In this document: positions 17,867-27,829 of the stretch, piece by piece | How positions within the stretch are numbered: the stretch's first letter is position 1 | How the letters are laid out: every line of letters begins with the position of its first letter | Source of the DNA: Novosphingobium sp. 18050 | Lineage (GTDB): Bacteria > Pseudomonadota > Alphaproteobacteria > Sphingomonadales > Sphingomonadaceae | Direction: 5' to 3' | DNA length: 64,000 nt | Assembly (NCBI RefSeq): GCF_902706195.1 | Contig: NZ_CACSJO010000005.1 | Location: 1-64,000, forward strand | Notes under the pieces: generated by a model | The model's input: the letters and a program-made list of their open reading frames with translations, nothing else | Told to the model about the DNA's origin: nothing | The model's database searches: none | Translations under genes and position numbers: made by a program

Positions 17867-18859
17867 ATGAACGCGCCCTTTCCGTCCACGACGTCGTCGC
17901 CCGCAATCGGCTCATCCGAGGACCTGTTGCCCATCCGCCTGCTGATCGCCGCTCCCCGCGGTTTCTGCGCCGGGGTCGACCGGGCGATCGAGATCGTCGA
18001 ACGCGCGATCGAGATTTACGGAGCGCCGGTCTACGTGCGCCACGAGATCGTCCACAACAAGTTCGTGGTCGACAGCCTGAAGGCCAAGGGCGCCGTCTTC
18101 GTCGAGGAACTGGACGAGGTGCCCGATGGCGTTCCGGTGATCTTCAGTGCGCACGGCGTGCCCAAGTCGGTGCCCGCCGCCGCGAACGAGCGCGGTCTGG
18201 AATGGCTGGACGCGACCTGCCCGCTGGTGAGCAAGGTCCACCGCCAGGCGGAACGCCAGATCGAGGCCGGTCGCCACATCCTGTTCATCGGCCATGCCGG
18301 GCACCCGGAAGTGATCGGCACCTTTGGTCAGGTCCCCGACGGCAACATGACGCTCGTCGAGACGGTCGAGGATGTCGAAGCACTCGAATTCCCGTCCGAG
18401 ACGGAACTTTCCTACCTCTCGCAGACCACGCTCTCGGTCGACGATACCGCCGCGATCATCCAGGCGATACAGGATCGCTTCCCCGAGGTCATCGCGCCCA
18501 AGGCCGAGGACATCTGCTATGCGACGTCCAACCGTCAGGCCGCCGTCAAGCAGATCGCGCCGCAGTGCCAGCTGGTGCTGGTGATCGGCGCGCCCAACAG
18601 CTCCAACTCGCTGCGCCTCGTGGAAGTCGCCCAGCGCGAAGGCGCAGCCTCGCAGCTGATCCAGCGGGCGAGCGAGATCGATCCGGCCTGGCTGGACGGT
18701 GTCGATACCGTGGGCCTAACCGCCGGTGCATCCGCGCCGGAGGAACTGGTCAACGAAGTCATCGCCCGCATCAAGGAACTGCGCGCCGTGGACGCCGAGG
18801 AATTTGTGACCACGAAAGAACACATGACCTTCAAGCTGCCCCGCCAGCTGGCCCGCTGA
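17867..18859 (+). CDS. ispH: 4-hydroxy-3-methylbut-2-enyl diphosphate reductase
   Basis: 330 residues. Last step of the non-mevalonate isoprenoid pathway, making IPP and DMAPP with an Fe-S cluster. The three cluster cysteines are C34 ('[10 protein letters not shown]'), C118 ('ATCPLV') and C217 ('DICYAT'). The first 22 residues before '[10 protein letters not shown]' are an unconserved extension. Followed 13 bases later by thrB, the usual alphaproteobacterial order. Confidence 0.97.
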
Positions 18860-18872
18860 AGGACACGTAACG

Positions 18873-19877
18873 ATGGCAGTCTACACACGGCTCGGCGCGG
18901 AAGAGATGGCCGTCATCATCTCCGCATTCGACGTCGGCACGCTGGTTTCGGCCAAGGGCATCGCCGAGGGCGTCTCCAACAGCAACTGGCTGATCGAGAC
19001 GCAGGATGCGGCCGGATCGGGGCGGCGTTTCATCCTGACGATGTACGAGAGCCGCACCGAAGTGGCGGAACTGCCGTTCTTCCTCGACCTGCTCGACCAT
19101 CTGGCCGCCAAGCACTGCCCAGTGCCGCGCACCATGCATGACAGCGAAGGCGCCAGCCACCGCCTGCACCAGACGCCCGAAGGCACCAAAGCGCTTGCCC
19201 TGATCGAGTTCCTGCCCGGCGTCTCGGTCTCCGAACCTACCCCGGCGCAAGCCCGCGCGGTAGGCGGAGCCCTCGCCCAGATCCATCTGGCCGCAGCCGA
19301 TTTCCCGGCCTCGCGCACCAATTCGCTGGCGCTGGCCGATTGGCAGCAGCTGCTGCGCGATTGCGGACGCGAGGGGCTCGAATCGATCCACCCGGAACTG
19401 GGCCATATCGTCGAGCGTGAACTGGCCCTGCTTGCCGCACGCTGGCCGCGCGATCTGCCGAGCGGCGTCATCCATGCCGACCTGTTCCCCGACAATGTCC
19501 TGATGCTGGGCGACACTGTCACAGGGCTCATCGATTTCTACTTCGCTTGCACCGATCTGTTTGCTTACGACGTTGCGGTGACACACGCGGCCTGGTGCTT
19601 CAGCCCTGACGGCACTCGTTTTCTGCCCGCGCTCTCGGATGCACTGGTGGCGGGCTATACCGCCGTGCGCCCGCTGAGCGCGGCTGAACATGCGGCCCTG
19701 CCGCTGCTGGCGCGCGGTGCCGCAATGCGCTTCCTGGCAACCCGCGCCTACGACTGGCTGAACACGCCGGCCGATGCACTGGTGACGCCCAAGGACCCGA
19801 TGGCCTTTGCGCGCCGCCTCGAATTCTATGCCGATCCGGCCAACGCCAACATCTTTGGAGAAATTTCCGGCTCATGA
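18873..19877 (+). CDS. thrB: homoserine kinase (ThrB type II, APH fold)
   Basis: 334 residues. Phosphorylates homoserine in threonine synthesis. It belongs to the aminoglycoside-phosphotransferase-like homoserine kinases rather than the GHMP type: it opens with '[12 protein letters not shown]', then '[15 protein letters not shown]', and has the catalytic loop '[13 protein letters not shown]' with '[10 protein letters not shown]' for metal. GAAGGA precedes the start by nine bases. Ends in an ATGA overlap with rnhA. Confidence 0.94.
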   Translation: MAVYTRLGAEEMAVIISAFDVGTLVSAKGIAEGVSNSNWLIETQDAAGSGRRFILTMYESRTEVAELPFFLDLLDHLAAKHCPVPRTMHDSEGASHRLHQTPEGTKALALIEFLPGVSVSEPTPAQARAVGGALAQIHLAAADFPASRTNSLALADWQQLLRDCGREGLESIHPELGHIVERELALLAARWPRDLPSGVIHADLFPDNVLMLGDTVTGLIDFYFACTDLFAYDVAVTHAAWCFSPDGTRFLPALSDALVAGYTAVRPLSAAEHAALPLLARGAAMRFLATRAYDWLNTPADALVTPKDPMAFARRLEFYADPANANIFGEISGS

Positions 19878-20308
19878 AGAAGGTCGATGTCTTCACCGAC
19901 GGCGCCTGCAAGGGTAATCCCGGCCCCGGCGGCTGGGGCGTATTGCTGCGCATGGGCGAGCACGAAAAGGAAATGTCCGGCGGCGAGCCCGACACGACTA
20001 ACAACCGCATGGAAATGACCGCCGCGATCAAGGCGCTGAACGCGCTGATCGAACCTTGCGAAGTAACGCTCCACACCGACAGCAAGTACGTCATCGACGG
20101 GATCACCAAGTGGGTCCACGGCTGGAAGAAGAAGGGCTGGATCAATTCCAGCAAGCAGCCGGTGCGCAACGCAGACCTGTGGCACGACCTGATCGAGGCA
20201 TCGGGCCGCCACAAGGTCGAGTGGAAGTGGGTCCGCGGCCATAGCGGCCACGTCGAGAACGAGCGTGTCGACAAACTCGCCAGCGATGCTGCGAAGGCTG
20301 CGGCGTAG
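19874..20308 (+). CDS. rnhA: ribonuclease HI
   Basis: 144 residues. Degrades RNA in RNA-DNA hybrids. The carboxylate site is complete: D9 ('[14 protein letters not shown]'), E47 ('NRMEMTA'), D69 ('HTDSKYV') and D133 ('ERVDKLA'), with H123 in the flexible loop ('RGHSGH') and the basic protrusion 'WKKKGW'. Translationally coupled to thrB by a 4-base overlap. Confidence 0.97.
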   Translation: MKKVDVFTDGACKGNPGPGGWGVLLRMGEHEKEMSGGEPDTTNNRMEMTAAIKALNALIEPCEVTLHTDSKYVIDGITKWVHGWKKKGWINSSKQPVRNADLWHDLIEASGRHKVEWKWVRGHSGHVENERVDKLASDAAKAAA

Positions 20309-20373
20309 GAACTACCCTCGTCAATGCCGCCTCCCTTGGTTAGGAACATGACGAACTGCCCTCTGGAGGGAAA

Positions 20374-21480
20374 TTGCAAACGCCCCTCACGGACACCCTG
20401 CGCGCCGAACTGAGCGCTCTGGTCACTCCCGGTCCGCGCATGGCCGACGAATGGGCCTGTGTCGCCTCGGTGATGCTGGCGATCGTGCTGGCCCATGCGA
20501 TGGGTGCGAGCATGGTGTCATGGGCCGCGTTCAGCGCCTTCGTCCTGCTTAAGAGCGACGTTTCCGAAACACTGCTGCGCGGCGTCATGCGTATCGCGGG
20601 TACTGCCCTGGGCTCAGGTCTCGCGCTGGCGGTGGTGCCCTATGCTGCGCATTCGCTGCCGCTCTCGATGATTGCCGCCGCGCTGGTCGGTGCGGTGGGG
20701 CTCTACGGCATGCTCACTGCGCGGCGCGCTTATGCCTGGCTGCTGTTCGGCCTGACCTTCGAGATGATCCTGTTCGACAAGATCGACCGCCCGGACCTCG
20801 ACACCATCGGCTTCGCGCAGACGCGGCTGCTGGAAGTGATTGCGGGCACGATCGCCTGCACCCTCGTCAGCCTGACGGCGGGCGCGCTGGCGGGCAAGCG
20901 TTGGTGGGCCCAGCGCAAGCCCGCGCCCGGCCGGATGCGCTGGCAGCCCCATGCCGCCCGCCACGCGGCGCAGGCAGGGCTCGCCATCGCCGTATTGCCC
21001 CTGCTGCACGCCCTGTTCGACCTTCCCGAGCTACCGCAGGCAGCGGTCACCATCATGGCGGTGATGATCGTCCCCGTCGCCGGGATCGGTGCCAGCGGCT
21101 TCGTCCCGGTATCGCGCCGGCTGTTCCACCGCGCACTGGGCTGCATGGCAGGCGGCGCGCTGGCGCTTGCCGTGCTGCTGCTGGCGCAGGGAAGCGCGCC
21201 GGTGCTGATCGCGGGAACCTGCATCGGCATCGTCATCGGCCGCCATATCGAGAACGGACTGCCCCGGGTGACCTACCTGGGCCTCCAGTTCACGCTGGCC
21301 GTGCTGGTCGTGCTGGTGCCCGACAGCTACGCCGACGCGCGGATTGGCCCGGCCATCCAGCGCCTTGTCAGCGTGTTCGTGGGCATGGCGGTGCTCGAAC
21401 CGGTGCTGCTGGCGTGGCACTTTCTAGCGCCCGGCCGCAAGGCGCAGGCACAGATGCCGGATGCCGACAACGCCGAGTGA
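20374..21480 (+). CDS. FUSC family inner-membrane protein
   Basis: 368 residues with about ten hydrophobic segments in two similar halves ('SWAAFSAFVLLKSDVSETLLRGVMRIAGTALGSGLAL' style blocks), as in fusaric-acid-resistance and aromatic-acid exporter proteins. The substrate is unknown. The TTG at 20374 sits only three bases after GGAGGG; an ATG at 20440 (22 codons in) is the alternative and would remove a short N-terminal helix. Stand-alone gene, convergent with the FAD oxidoreductase. Confidence 0.75.
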   Translation: MQTPLTDTLRAELSALVTPGPRMADEWACVASVMLAIVLAHAMGASMVSWAAFSAFVLLKSDVSETLLRGVMRIAGTALGSGLALAVVPYAAHSLPLSMIAAALVGAVGLYGMLTARRAYAWLLFGLTFEMILFDKIDRPDLDTIGFAQTRLLEVIAGTIACTLVSLTAGALAGKRWWAQRKPAPGRMRWQPHAARHAAQAGLAIAVLPLLHALFDLPELPQAAVTIMAVMIVPVAGIGASGFVPVSRRLFHRALGCMAGGALALAVLLLAQGSAPVLIAGTCIGIVIGRHIENGLPRVTYLGLQFTLAVLVVLVPDSYADARIGPAIQRLVSVFVGMAVLEPVLLAWHFLAPGRKAQAQMPDADNAE

Positions 21481-21527
21481 GCACGGGCGGCGCCGTCATC
21501 ACAGCATTGCCGAGGTTCAAGCGTTTT

Positions 21528-22619
21528 TCAGCCAAACCTGGCTGGCGAATAGGCTGCCGGGTCGACCCCGCCGTGCCCCTCGCCCATAAGCAGGCGCGCG
21601 GCGAGATCGGCGGCGGCGGGTGCGGTCTGGATGCCGAAGCCGCCCTGTCCCGCGAACCAGAAGAACGCCGCGTCCTGCGGAGCGAAGCCATAGACCGGCA
21701 GCCGGTCGGGCGCGAAGGAGCGCAGCCCCGCCCAGCGATGCTCGACTCGGCGGACCGGCCAGTCGACGACCTGCTCGAAACGGTCGACCGCCAAAGCCAC
21801 GTCGATCTCCTCCGGAGCAGCGTCGCAGGGCGCACTGGGCGTCTCGTCGTGCGGGCTGAGCCAAAGACGGCCGCTCTCCGGCTTGAAGTAGAAGCAGCCC
21901 GCCACGTCCAGCACCAGCGGCAGATCGTCCGGCACCGGCCCTTCGACCGCGAGCTGAGCGACGGTACGGCGATAGGGCGCGATCCCCAGCGGACCCAGCC
22001 CAGCCAGCCGCGCCACCGGATCGGCCCAGGCCCCGGCGGCATTGACCAGCACGCCTGCAGTAACGCGGCGCCCGTCCGCCAGCGCCAGGCTCCAGCCCGA
22101 AGTTGTCCGCTCGGCCGCGAGCAGCCCGGCGCGGCACCATAACGGCACGCCATGACGGTGCGCCTGGCCAAGGTAGTGCTGGTGCAGCGCGGCGACATCG
22201 ATGTCGCAGGTGCTGGGCTCCAGCGCGCCGCTGGTCCAGTCCGCCCGCAGGTTCGGCACGCGGGCTTCGATCCCCGCCCGGTCCAGAAGGTCGATTTCGA
22301 CGCCAACGGCGCGGTAGCGCGCAGCGAAGGCAGCAACCTCGCCCTCCTGCCCGGCGCGGCCGATCGTCAACGCGCCGCGCGGCGTCAGCACGCCAAGGTC
22401 TCGCAGCAACGGCCCGGAGGCCGTGGTCAGCGGCTTTACGCCGGGCCCGCCGTAGCTCTCGGTCCAGAAGGCCGCGGAACGGCCGGTAGCGTGGTAGCCG
22501 GGGTGTTCTTCCGCTTCGAGCAGCAGTACGCGCGCATTGGCCCGCGCGCCAATCGCGGCGGCGAGCGAAGCGCCGGCCATGCCGGCACCGACGATGACGA
22601 TATCGAACGCTGCATCCAT
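21528..22619 (-). CDS. FAD-dependent oxidoreductase (DAO/DadA-like)
   Basis: 363 residues. Rossmann motif G11-A-G13-x-x-G16 ('IVIVGAGMAGAS') followed by 'LLLEAEEHPGYHATGRSAAF'. The C-terminal flavin contact is 'GQGGFGIQTAPAAADLAA'. This matches D-amino-acid dehydrogenase, glycine oxidase and sarcosine oxidase relatives; the amine or hydroxy-acid substrate is not evident. A hydrolase gene ends 5 bases upstream on the same strand, so the two are co-transcribed. Confidence 0.85.
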   Translation of the reverse strand: MDAAFDIVIVGAGMAGASLAAAIGARANARVLLLEAEEHPGYHATGRSAAFWTESYGGPGVKPLTTASGPLLRDLGVLTPRGALTIGRAGQEGEVAAFAARYRAVGVEIDLLDRAGIEARVPNLRADWTSGALEPSTCDIDVAALHQHYLGQAHRHGVPLWCRAGLLAAERTTSGWSLALADGRRVTAGVLVNAAGAWADPVARLAGLGPLGIAPYRRTVAQLAVEGPVPDDLPLVLDVAGCFYFKPESGRLWLSPHDETPSAPCDAAPEEIDVALAVDRFEQVVDWPVRRVEHRWAGLRSFAPDRLPVYGFAPQDAAFFWFAGQGGFGIQTAPAAADLAARLLMGEGHGGVDPAAYSPARFG

Positions 22620-22624
22620 TGCGC

Positions 22625-23617
22625 TCAGCCCCTAGCGGGGGCGCGCCGGTTCAGGAAGTCCTTGATGGCGTCCAGCGCGCGGCCCCTCACCGGATCGACT
22701 TCGCGCAGGATCTCATGGCGGCACTCATTGCCGAAGGAGACCAGTTCGCCCTGCGGCAAGCGTGCGGCGGCGCGGCGAATCGCGCCCCAAGAGACAAGCC
22801 CGTCGATACTAGTGCCCAGCAGCAGCACAGGCACGGTGACGGCCTCCAGCACGCCGGGGCGTTCCAGCAACTGTATCGAGGCAAGTCCGCGCTCCACCCA
22901 GCCCCAGCTTGCCGGACCCATGGCAATCGCGGGCCGCTCACGGCGCCACCACTCCTCGTCGTCGTAGCGTCCATCGTCGTGGGTCAGCAGCAGGCTGCGC
23001 GCACGGGGCATGGCACCGGGCTTTTCGCCGCCCTTCCACGCCGGACGGCTCGGATCGCCGAGCGATAGGATACCGCGCGCGATGGGGCGCAGCACACCGG
23101 CTGGAATCCAGGCCGGATGGATGCCGAGCATCGGCGCGGAAAGTACCACCGCGTCGGGTTTCACCGCACCTTGCGCGACAGCGCGCAGCACCAGATGACC
23201 GCCCATCGAATGCCCCACGGCCACATGAGGCCCCGGCGTGCTGGCCGCCCAGTCCGCGAAGAGCGCTGCATAGTCGTCCACCCAGACCGAGAAGTCGGAG
23301 ACGTGGCCGGTCGTCGCATCGCGGCCCAGCCGGCCCGATCCGCCCTGCCCGCGCCAGTCGGCCGAAGTCACCTGCCAGCCTTCACGGTGCCAGCCGTCGA
23401 GCGTTTCCAGCCACTTCTCGTAAGCGTCGCCGCGGCCCGGCATGAACAGGATCGAGCCGCGACGCTCCCCGTTGGCGGGAACCGGCCAGTCGATCCGGCG
23501 CAGCGCATGGCCATCGGGCAGGGCCCAACGCGATTCGACCGCCTCTGGCGGGATCGCGCGCCGGGCTGCGGACGAAAGGACTGCGGACTGGAGGATGGTC
23601 TCGATGGCGGATGTCAC
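22625..23617 (-). CDS. alpha/beta hydrolase (serine aminopeptidase S33/lysophospholipase-like)
   Basis: 330 residues. The nucleophile elbow is 'GHSMGGH', with the oxyanion region 'LFMPGRGDAYEKW'. A late Asp ('LLLGTSIDGLVS') and His ('CRHEIL') complete the triad. It resembles monoacylglycerol lipases. The start is uncertain: the GTG at 23617 lacks a good ribosome binding site, and the frame stays open to 23770 across the cpaA leader. It lies 5 bases before the FAD oxidoreductase gene on the same strand. Confidence 0.82.
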   Translation of the reverse strand: MTSAIETILQSAVLSSAARRAIPPEAVESRWALPDGHALRRIDWPVPANGERRGSILFMPGRGDAYEKWLETLDGWHREGWQVTSADWRGQGGSGRLGRDATTGHVSDFSVWVDDYAALFADWAASTPGPHVAVGHSMGGHLVLRAVAQGAVKPDAVVLSAPMLGIHPAWIPAGVLRPIARGILSLGDPSRPAWKGGEKPGAMPRARSLLLTHDDGRYDDEEWWRRERPAIAMGPASWGWVERGLASIQLLERPGVLEAVTVPVLLLGTSIDGLVSWGAIRRAAARLPQGELVSFGNECRHEILREVDPVRGRALDAIKDFLNRRAPARG

Positions 23618-23724
23618 TTCGGGAATGTCGCTGAAAAAGGGGTCAAGCGGGCAGGCGGTTGCCTTGGTTACTATTTGGTAGTGGTGCCCGGAGTACAGCC
23701 ATCCCGATCCAAAGGGACAAACGC

Positions 23725-24426
23725 ATGACGGGCGCCGTTTTTTCGTATCTGCTGCTGGCCGCATTGGCAACGGCGCTGCTCACCGCGGCGCTGACCGATC
23801 TGCGCCGGCGCGAGATCAACAACTGGCTCAACATGACCATCGCGCTGGCCGCTCCGCTGTGGTGGCTGGCGATGGGCCTGGGCCCGCTCGACATCGCGTT
23901 CCAGCTTGCCCTCGCCGCCGTGACTTTCGCGGTTGCCTGCCTGCTGTTCGCGACCGGCCAGATGGGCGGCGGCGATGTAAAGCTGCTGGGCGCGCTGGCG
24001 CTGTGGTTCACGCCGTCCAGCTTCTGGGACCTGGTGGTACTGATGGCGCTTCTGGGCGGCGGCGGCTCGATCGCGATGGCCGCTCTCAACATGAAGCGCG
24101 AGCCCGGCGAATCGCTGCGCGACGCGCTTGCCGGAGTCGCGGCGCTTGCCTGGGTATGGGCTGCCTGCGCAGTGGTATTCGCCGTGGCCACCGGCCGTCC
24201 GATCGTCAGCGAAGAAACCATCTCGGCACTGTTCGACCGACTGCCGGGGGTCTGGGTGCTGGCGCTGGGCGCTATCGTGATCCTGGTGCTGTTCATGGCG
24301 GGCCTGCGCCACATGATGCGCCGCCAGAAATCGCGGCTCGAGATTCCTTACGGCATCGCCATCGCCGCCGCCGGGCTTTGGGTGATGGGCGCGCAGACGC
24401 TTGTCGCGGCCCGTTTCGCAGCCTGA
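23725..24426 (+). CDS. cpaA: prepilin peptidase CpaA
   Basis: 233 residues, polytopic membrane protein. An A24 aspartyl protease that removes the leader of Flp prepilins. Catalytic aspartates are D25 ('LTDLRRREINN') and D84 in 'GGGDVKLLGA' (GxGD). About six hydrophobic segments. It is longer than the minimal CpaA (about 170 residues), with an added C-terminal membrane part. AAGGGA precedes the ATG. It heads the pilus locus; a 90-base gap separates it from cpaB. Confidence 0.9.
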   Translation: MTGAVFSYLLLAALATALLTAALTDLRRREINNWLNMTIALAAPLWWLAMGLGPLDIAFQLALAAVTFAVACLLFATGQMGGGDVKLLGALALWFTPSSFWDLVVLMALLGGGGSIAMAALNMKREPGESLRDALAGVAALAWVWAACAVVFAVATGRPIVSEETISALFDRLPGVWVLALGAIVILVLFMAGLRHMMRRQKSRLEIPYGIAIAAAGLWVMGAQTLVAARFAA

Positions 24427-24516
24427 CGCGCGCCTCAACGGGGTGAACCCGTTCTTAACCAATTTACCCGATAAGGCTTACTGAGATTCGGGGTTTTTCA
24501 AGGGGCTTATCCAGCC

Positions 24517-25527
24517 ATGGACAGGAAGAAGGTGGTGCTGCTCGCAGTGGCGCTGCTCATCGCAGCATTCACCGCGTTTGCAGCAAGGTCGATGTTCGCT
24601 GGCGGCGCCGCGCCGCAGGCCGAAGCCGTGGCCGCGCAGCCCAAGGGCCCCAAGGTCCTTGTCGCCCAGCGCGCGCTGCCGGTGGGGACGATCATCACCG
24701 CCGATTCGGTGTCCTTCCAGGGCTGGCCGGACGAACTGGTGAAGGACGCCTACTACATCGAGGGCGAGGCCGACATGTCCAAGCTGCTCGGCACCGTGGT
24801 GCGCTTCCCGATCACCGCAGGCCAGCCGCTCACTCAGGGCGCGCTCGTCGCACCCGGTGACCGCGGCTTCCTTGCCGCCGCGCTGGCCCCCGGCATGCGC
24901 GCCATCACCATCCCTGTTTCCGCAAAGACCGGCGTTGGTGGCTTCGTGTTTCCGGGCGACCGCGTCGACCTCATGCTCACCCAGGACGTGAAGGGCGAAG
25001 GCAGCGGCGATTCGCTGCGCACCGCCGAGACGATCCTTCGCAACCTGCGCGTGCTCGCCACCGATCAGGCCACCGACAGCGAAGTGGTCGAAGGCAAGAC
25101 CGTGGTTCATGCCTTCCGCACCGTCACGCTCGAAGTCACCCCGCGCATCGCCGAAAAGGTCGCCGTAGCGCAGGAGATCGGCGAGATCAGCCTGTCGCTG
25201 CGCGCCATCGCCGACAACCAGGGCGAATTCGAACGCATCCTCGCCAACGGCGACGTCAAGGTTCCCGAAGGCGCGACCCGCGAGCAGGAAGAATCGCTGA
25301 TGAAGCAGGCGATGGGCAAGCCGCTCGAAGGCAACACCACATACGTCACCGGCGGCGACGTCTCGCGCTTCCAGCGCTCGACCATGCCCACTGCCTCCGT
25401 GCCTGCCCCGGTCACCGGCTCTGCCCCTCAGGTTGTCTCTGCGAGCGGCCAGCCAGTGCGGACCGGACCTGTGGTGCGCGTCACGCGCGGCAAGGAAACC
25501 ACCGAAGAACCCGTGGGTAAGCCGTGA
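24517..25527 (+). CDS. cpaB: Flp pilus assembly protein CpaB (RcpC)
   Basis: 336 residues. A single N-terminal membrane segment (about 6-22) is followed by a SAF domain ('VLVAQRALPVGTIITADSVSF') and the RcpC region ('ITIPVSAKTGVGGFVFPGDRVDLML'). The C-terminal tail is Pro/Ser/Thr-rich. It is a periplasmic component that works with the secretin. Its stop overlaps the first possible cpaC start. Confidence 0.93.
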   Translation: MDRKKVVLLAVALLIAAFTAFAARSMFAGGAAPQAEAVAAQPKGPKVLVAQRALPVGTIITADSVSFQGWPDELVKDAYYIEGEADMSKLLGTVVRFPITAGQPLTQGALVAPGDRGFLAAALAPGMRAITIPVSAKTGVGGFVFPGDRVDLMLTQDVKGEGSGDSLRTAETILRNLRVLATDQATDSEVVEGKTVVHAFRTVTLEVTPRIAEKVAVAQEIGEISLSLRAIADNQGEFERILANGDVKVPEGATREQEESLMKQAMGKPLEGNTTYVTGGDVSRFQRSTMPTASVPAPVTGSAPQVVSASGQPVRTGPVVRVTRGKETTEEPVGKP

Positions 25528-27155
25528 TGACCATTCGCCACATGCAGCGGCGCTTTGCCGCCCGTTCCACCGCCTTTGGGGGCACCACGATGAAGCCCAC
25601 TCTTCTCAAGAGCATACTGGTTGCCGCCTGCGCGATCACGCCCCTGGCAGCCGGCATCGCCGCGCCGGCGGGTGCCCAGTCAGCAAGTCCGTCGGTCGTG
25701 CGCCCGGCGCAGGACATCACGCTGTCGATCGGCAACGGCCAGCTCGTCAACGTGGCGGGCGCCATGACCGACGTGTTCGTCGCCAACGATTCGGTGGCGG
25801 ACGTGCAGGTGAAGTCGGCCCGCCAGCTCTACGTCTTCGGCAAGGGCGGCGGCACCACGACCGTCTACGCCAGTAATGCGGCAGGCGCAGTGGTCTGGTC
25901 CGGCACGGTCCGCGTGGGCTCCAACCTCGACAGCGTCGATTCGATGCTGCGCCTGGCGATGCCCGAGGCGAAGATCGCGGTTTCGACCATGGGTTCCAGC
26001 ACTTTCCTGCTGACCGGCACCGTCCGCAACCCGGATGACGCCGCCGAGGCGGAGCGCCTCGTCAAGGCCTATTCCGGCAAGGACGCCAACATCATCAGCC
26101 GTCTGCGCCTGGCGACACCACTGCAGGTCAACCTGCAGGTGCGCATCGCCGAAGTCAGCCGTTCGCTGGTCAAGTCGCTGAGCGTCAAGCTGGCAACGCT
26201 GGACTCGACGGGTGGCTTCAAGTTCGGTGTCGGACAAGGTGGCTCGATCGGCACCCAGTTCAACACAGGCCGCGTGCTCGGCGTGGGCACCGGCGCGACT
26301 GCGCAGGTGGGGATAGACCCGATCACTGGCGAACTCGCCAGCCTTCCCGGCTCCGACGTGACCGCAACGTCGACCGGCACGACCCTCGGCTTTGCCGGCA
26401 AGCTGCTGGGCCTGAACCTGCTCAGCGCGCTCGACGCGGGCGAGACCATCGGCCTCGTCAGCACGTTGGCGCAGCCTAACCTGACCGCGCTTTCGGGCGA
26501 AACCGCCGACTTCCTCGCCGGCGGCGAATACCCGATTCCGATCAGCCAGGGCCTCGGCGCGACTTCGGTTGAGTACCGCAAGTACGGCGTCAGTCTCAGC
26601 TACACGCCCACCGTGCTCGCCAATGGCCGCATCTCCATGCGTGTGCGCCCGGAAGTGTCGGAACTGTCGACCCAGGGCGCCGTCTCGCTCGGCGGTTACA
26701 CGATCCCCGCGCTGACGGTACGCCGCACCGAGACGACCGTTGAACTCGGCTCGGGCCAGAGCTTCATGATCGCCGGCCTGCTCAGCAACAACACCGCCAA
26801 CTCGATCCAGAAGATGCCCGGCGCCGGCGACTTGCCGATCCTCGGCTCGCTATTCCGTTCGACCGGCTACAAGCGCGGCGAGACCGAACTGGTGATCGTG
26901 GTGACTCCCTACCTCGTCAATCCGGTGGACGGCTCGCAGATCGCGCTGCCGACCGACGGCTTCAATTCGCCCAACGAACTCCAGCGCCTGCTGGGCAACA
27001 TGGCCAGTGACGGCGTCAGCGGCACCAAGCGCCCCCGACCGACGCAGGCGCCCGCCAGCCCTGCACCGGCCCCCGGCCTCGGCGCGGCCGAGAGCAAGGC
27101 CCCCTCGCGCACCACGTCGGGCGATACCGCCAAGCCCGGCTTCAGCCTGAAGTGA
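25527..27155 (+). CDS. cpaC: Flp pilus secretin CpaC (RcpA)
   Basis: 542 residues from ATG 25527. A signal peptide 'LLKSILVAACAITPLAAG' ending near 'AGAQ' is preceded by 22 extra residues; ATG 25590 gives a signal peptide of normal length and may be the true start. Then a pilus-assembly N domain ('QLVNVAGAMTDVFVANDSVADVQV'), a BON-like part, and the secretin domain ('VSTLAQPNLTALSGETADFLAGGEYPIP', 'SFMIAGLLSNNTANSIQKMPGAGDLPILGSLF'). Forms the outer-membrane pore of the pilus. The C-terminal 70 residues are Pro/Ala-rich. Confidence 0.93.
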   Translation: MTIRHMQRRFAARSTAFGGTTMKPTLLKSILVAACAITPLAAGIAAPAGAQSASPSVVRPAQDITLSIGNGQLVNVAGAMTDVFVANDSVADVQVKSARQLYVFGKGGGTTTVYASNAAGAVVWSGTVRVGSNLDSVDSMLRLAMPEAKIAVSTMGSSTFLLTGTVRNPDDAAEAERLVKAYSGKDANIISRLRLATPLQVNLQVRIAEVSRSLVKSLSVKLATLDSTGGFKFGVGQGGSIGTQFNTGRVLGVGTGATAQVGIDPITGELASLPGSDVTATSTGTTLGFAGKLLGLNLLSALDAGETIGLVSTLAQPNLTALSGETADFLAGGEYPIPISQGLGATSVEYRKYGVSLSYTPTVLANGRISMRVRPEVSELSTQGAVSLGGYTIPALTVRRTETTVELGSGQSFMIAGLLSNNTANSIQKMPGAGDLPILGSLFRSTGYKRGETELVIVVTPYLVNPVDGSQIALPTDGFNSPNELQRLLGNMASDGVSGTKRPRPTQAPASPAPAPGLGAAESKAPSRTTSGDTAKPGFSLK

Positions 27156-27169
27156 GAAAGGTGAACTCC

Positions 27170-27826
27170 ATGCGACAGCTCAAATTCGCTCCCGCCGGGC
27201 TCATCCTCGCGCCCATGCTGGCTCTCGCCCTCGCAGGCTGCACCGGCGTCCCGTCCAACCGCTCGATGGAATCGGTTCACCAGCCGGTGGTCGAGAGGAC
27301 CGACTACACGCTCGACCTGACCACGGGCGGCGGCAACGCCAGCGGCCTCGCCTACGGCGAACAGGGCCGCCTTGCCGGCTGGTTCGAGGCCATGGGCCTC
27401 AAGTACGGCGACCGCGTCTATGTCGACGATCCCGCCGCCAGCCCCGCGACGCGCGGCGCGGTCGAAGCCGTCGCCTCGCGCTACGGCATCTTCCTCAGCG
27501 ACCAGACGCCGCAGAGCGCGGGCTACGTCGCGCCGGGCACCGCCCGCGTGTTCATAACCCGCTTCAAGGCGACTGTGGCCGGCTGCCCGGACTGGTCCGC
27601 GAACAGCGACGCCAATCCGACCAACGGCCTGTCCACCAACTACGGCTGCGCGACCAACGCGAACATCGCGGCGATGGTCGCCAACCCCGAGGACCTGATC
27701 CACGGCGCCCGGGATACCGGCGTTACCGTCGTGACGACCTCGAACAAGGCCATCGATGCCTATCGCGCCGCACCTACGACCGGCCAGGGCAACACCGTCG
27801 CCCAGACCGGCACCAAGGGGAACTGA
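27170..27826 (+). CDS. cpaD: Flp pilus lipoprotein CpaD
   Basis: 218 residues. Lipobox 'LAGC' with C24, then the CpaD domain with two cysteines ('AGCPDW', 'YGCATNANIAAMVANPEDLIHG'). CpaD/RcpB is an outer-membrane lipoprotein that helps the secretin assemble. The start at 27170 (AAAGG eight bases upstream) is preferred to an in-frame start at 27152 that would overlap cpaC. cpaE begins 3 bases after the stop. Confidence 0.92.
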   Translation: MRQLKFAPAGLILAPMLALALAGCTGVPSNRSMESVHQPVVERTDYTLDLTTGGGNASGLAYGEQGRLAGWFEAMGLKYGDRVYVDDPAASPATRGAVEAVASRYGIFLSDQTPQSAGYVAPGTARVFITRFKATVAGCPDWSANSDANPTNGLSTNYGCATNANIAAMVANPEDLIHGARDTGVTVVTTSNKAIDAYRAAPTTGQGNTVAQTGTKGN

Positions 27827-27829
27827 GCC

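Noticed and set aside
24455..24466. TTAACC followed by TTACC upstream of cpaB, considered as a CtrA site because CtrA controls pilus genes in Caulobacter
   Set aside because: The second half does not match TTAA and the spacing is 5 rather than 7.
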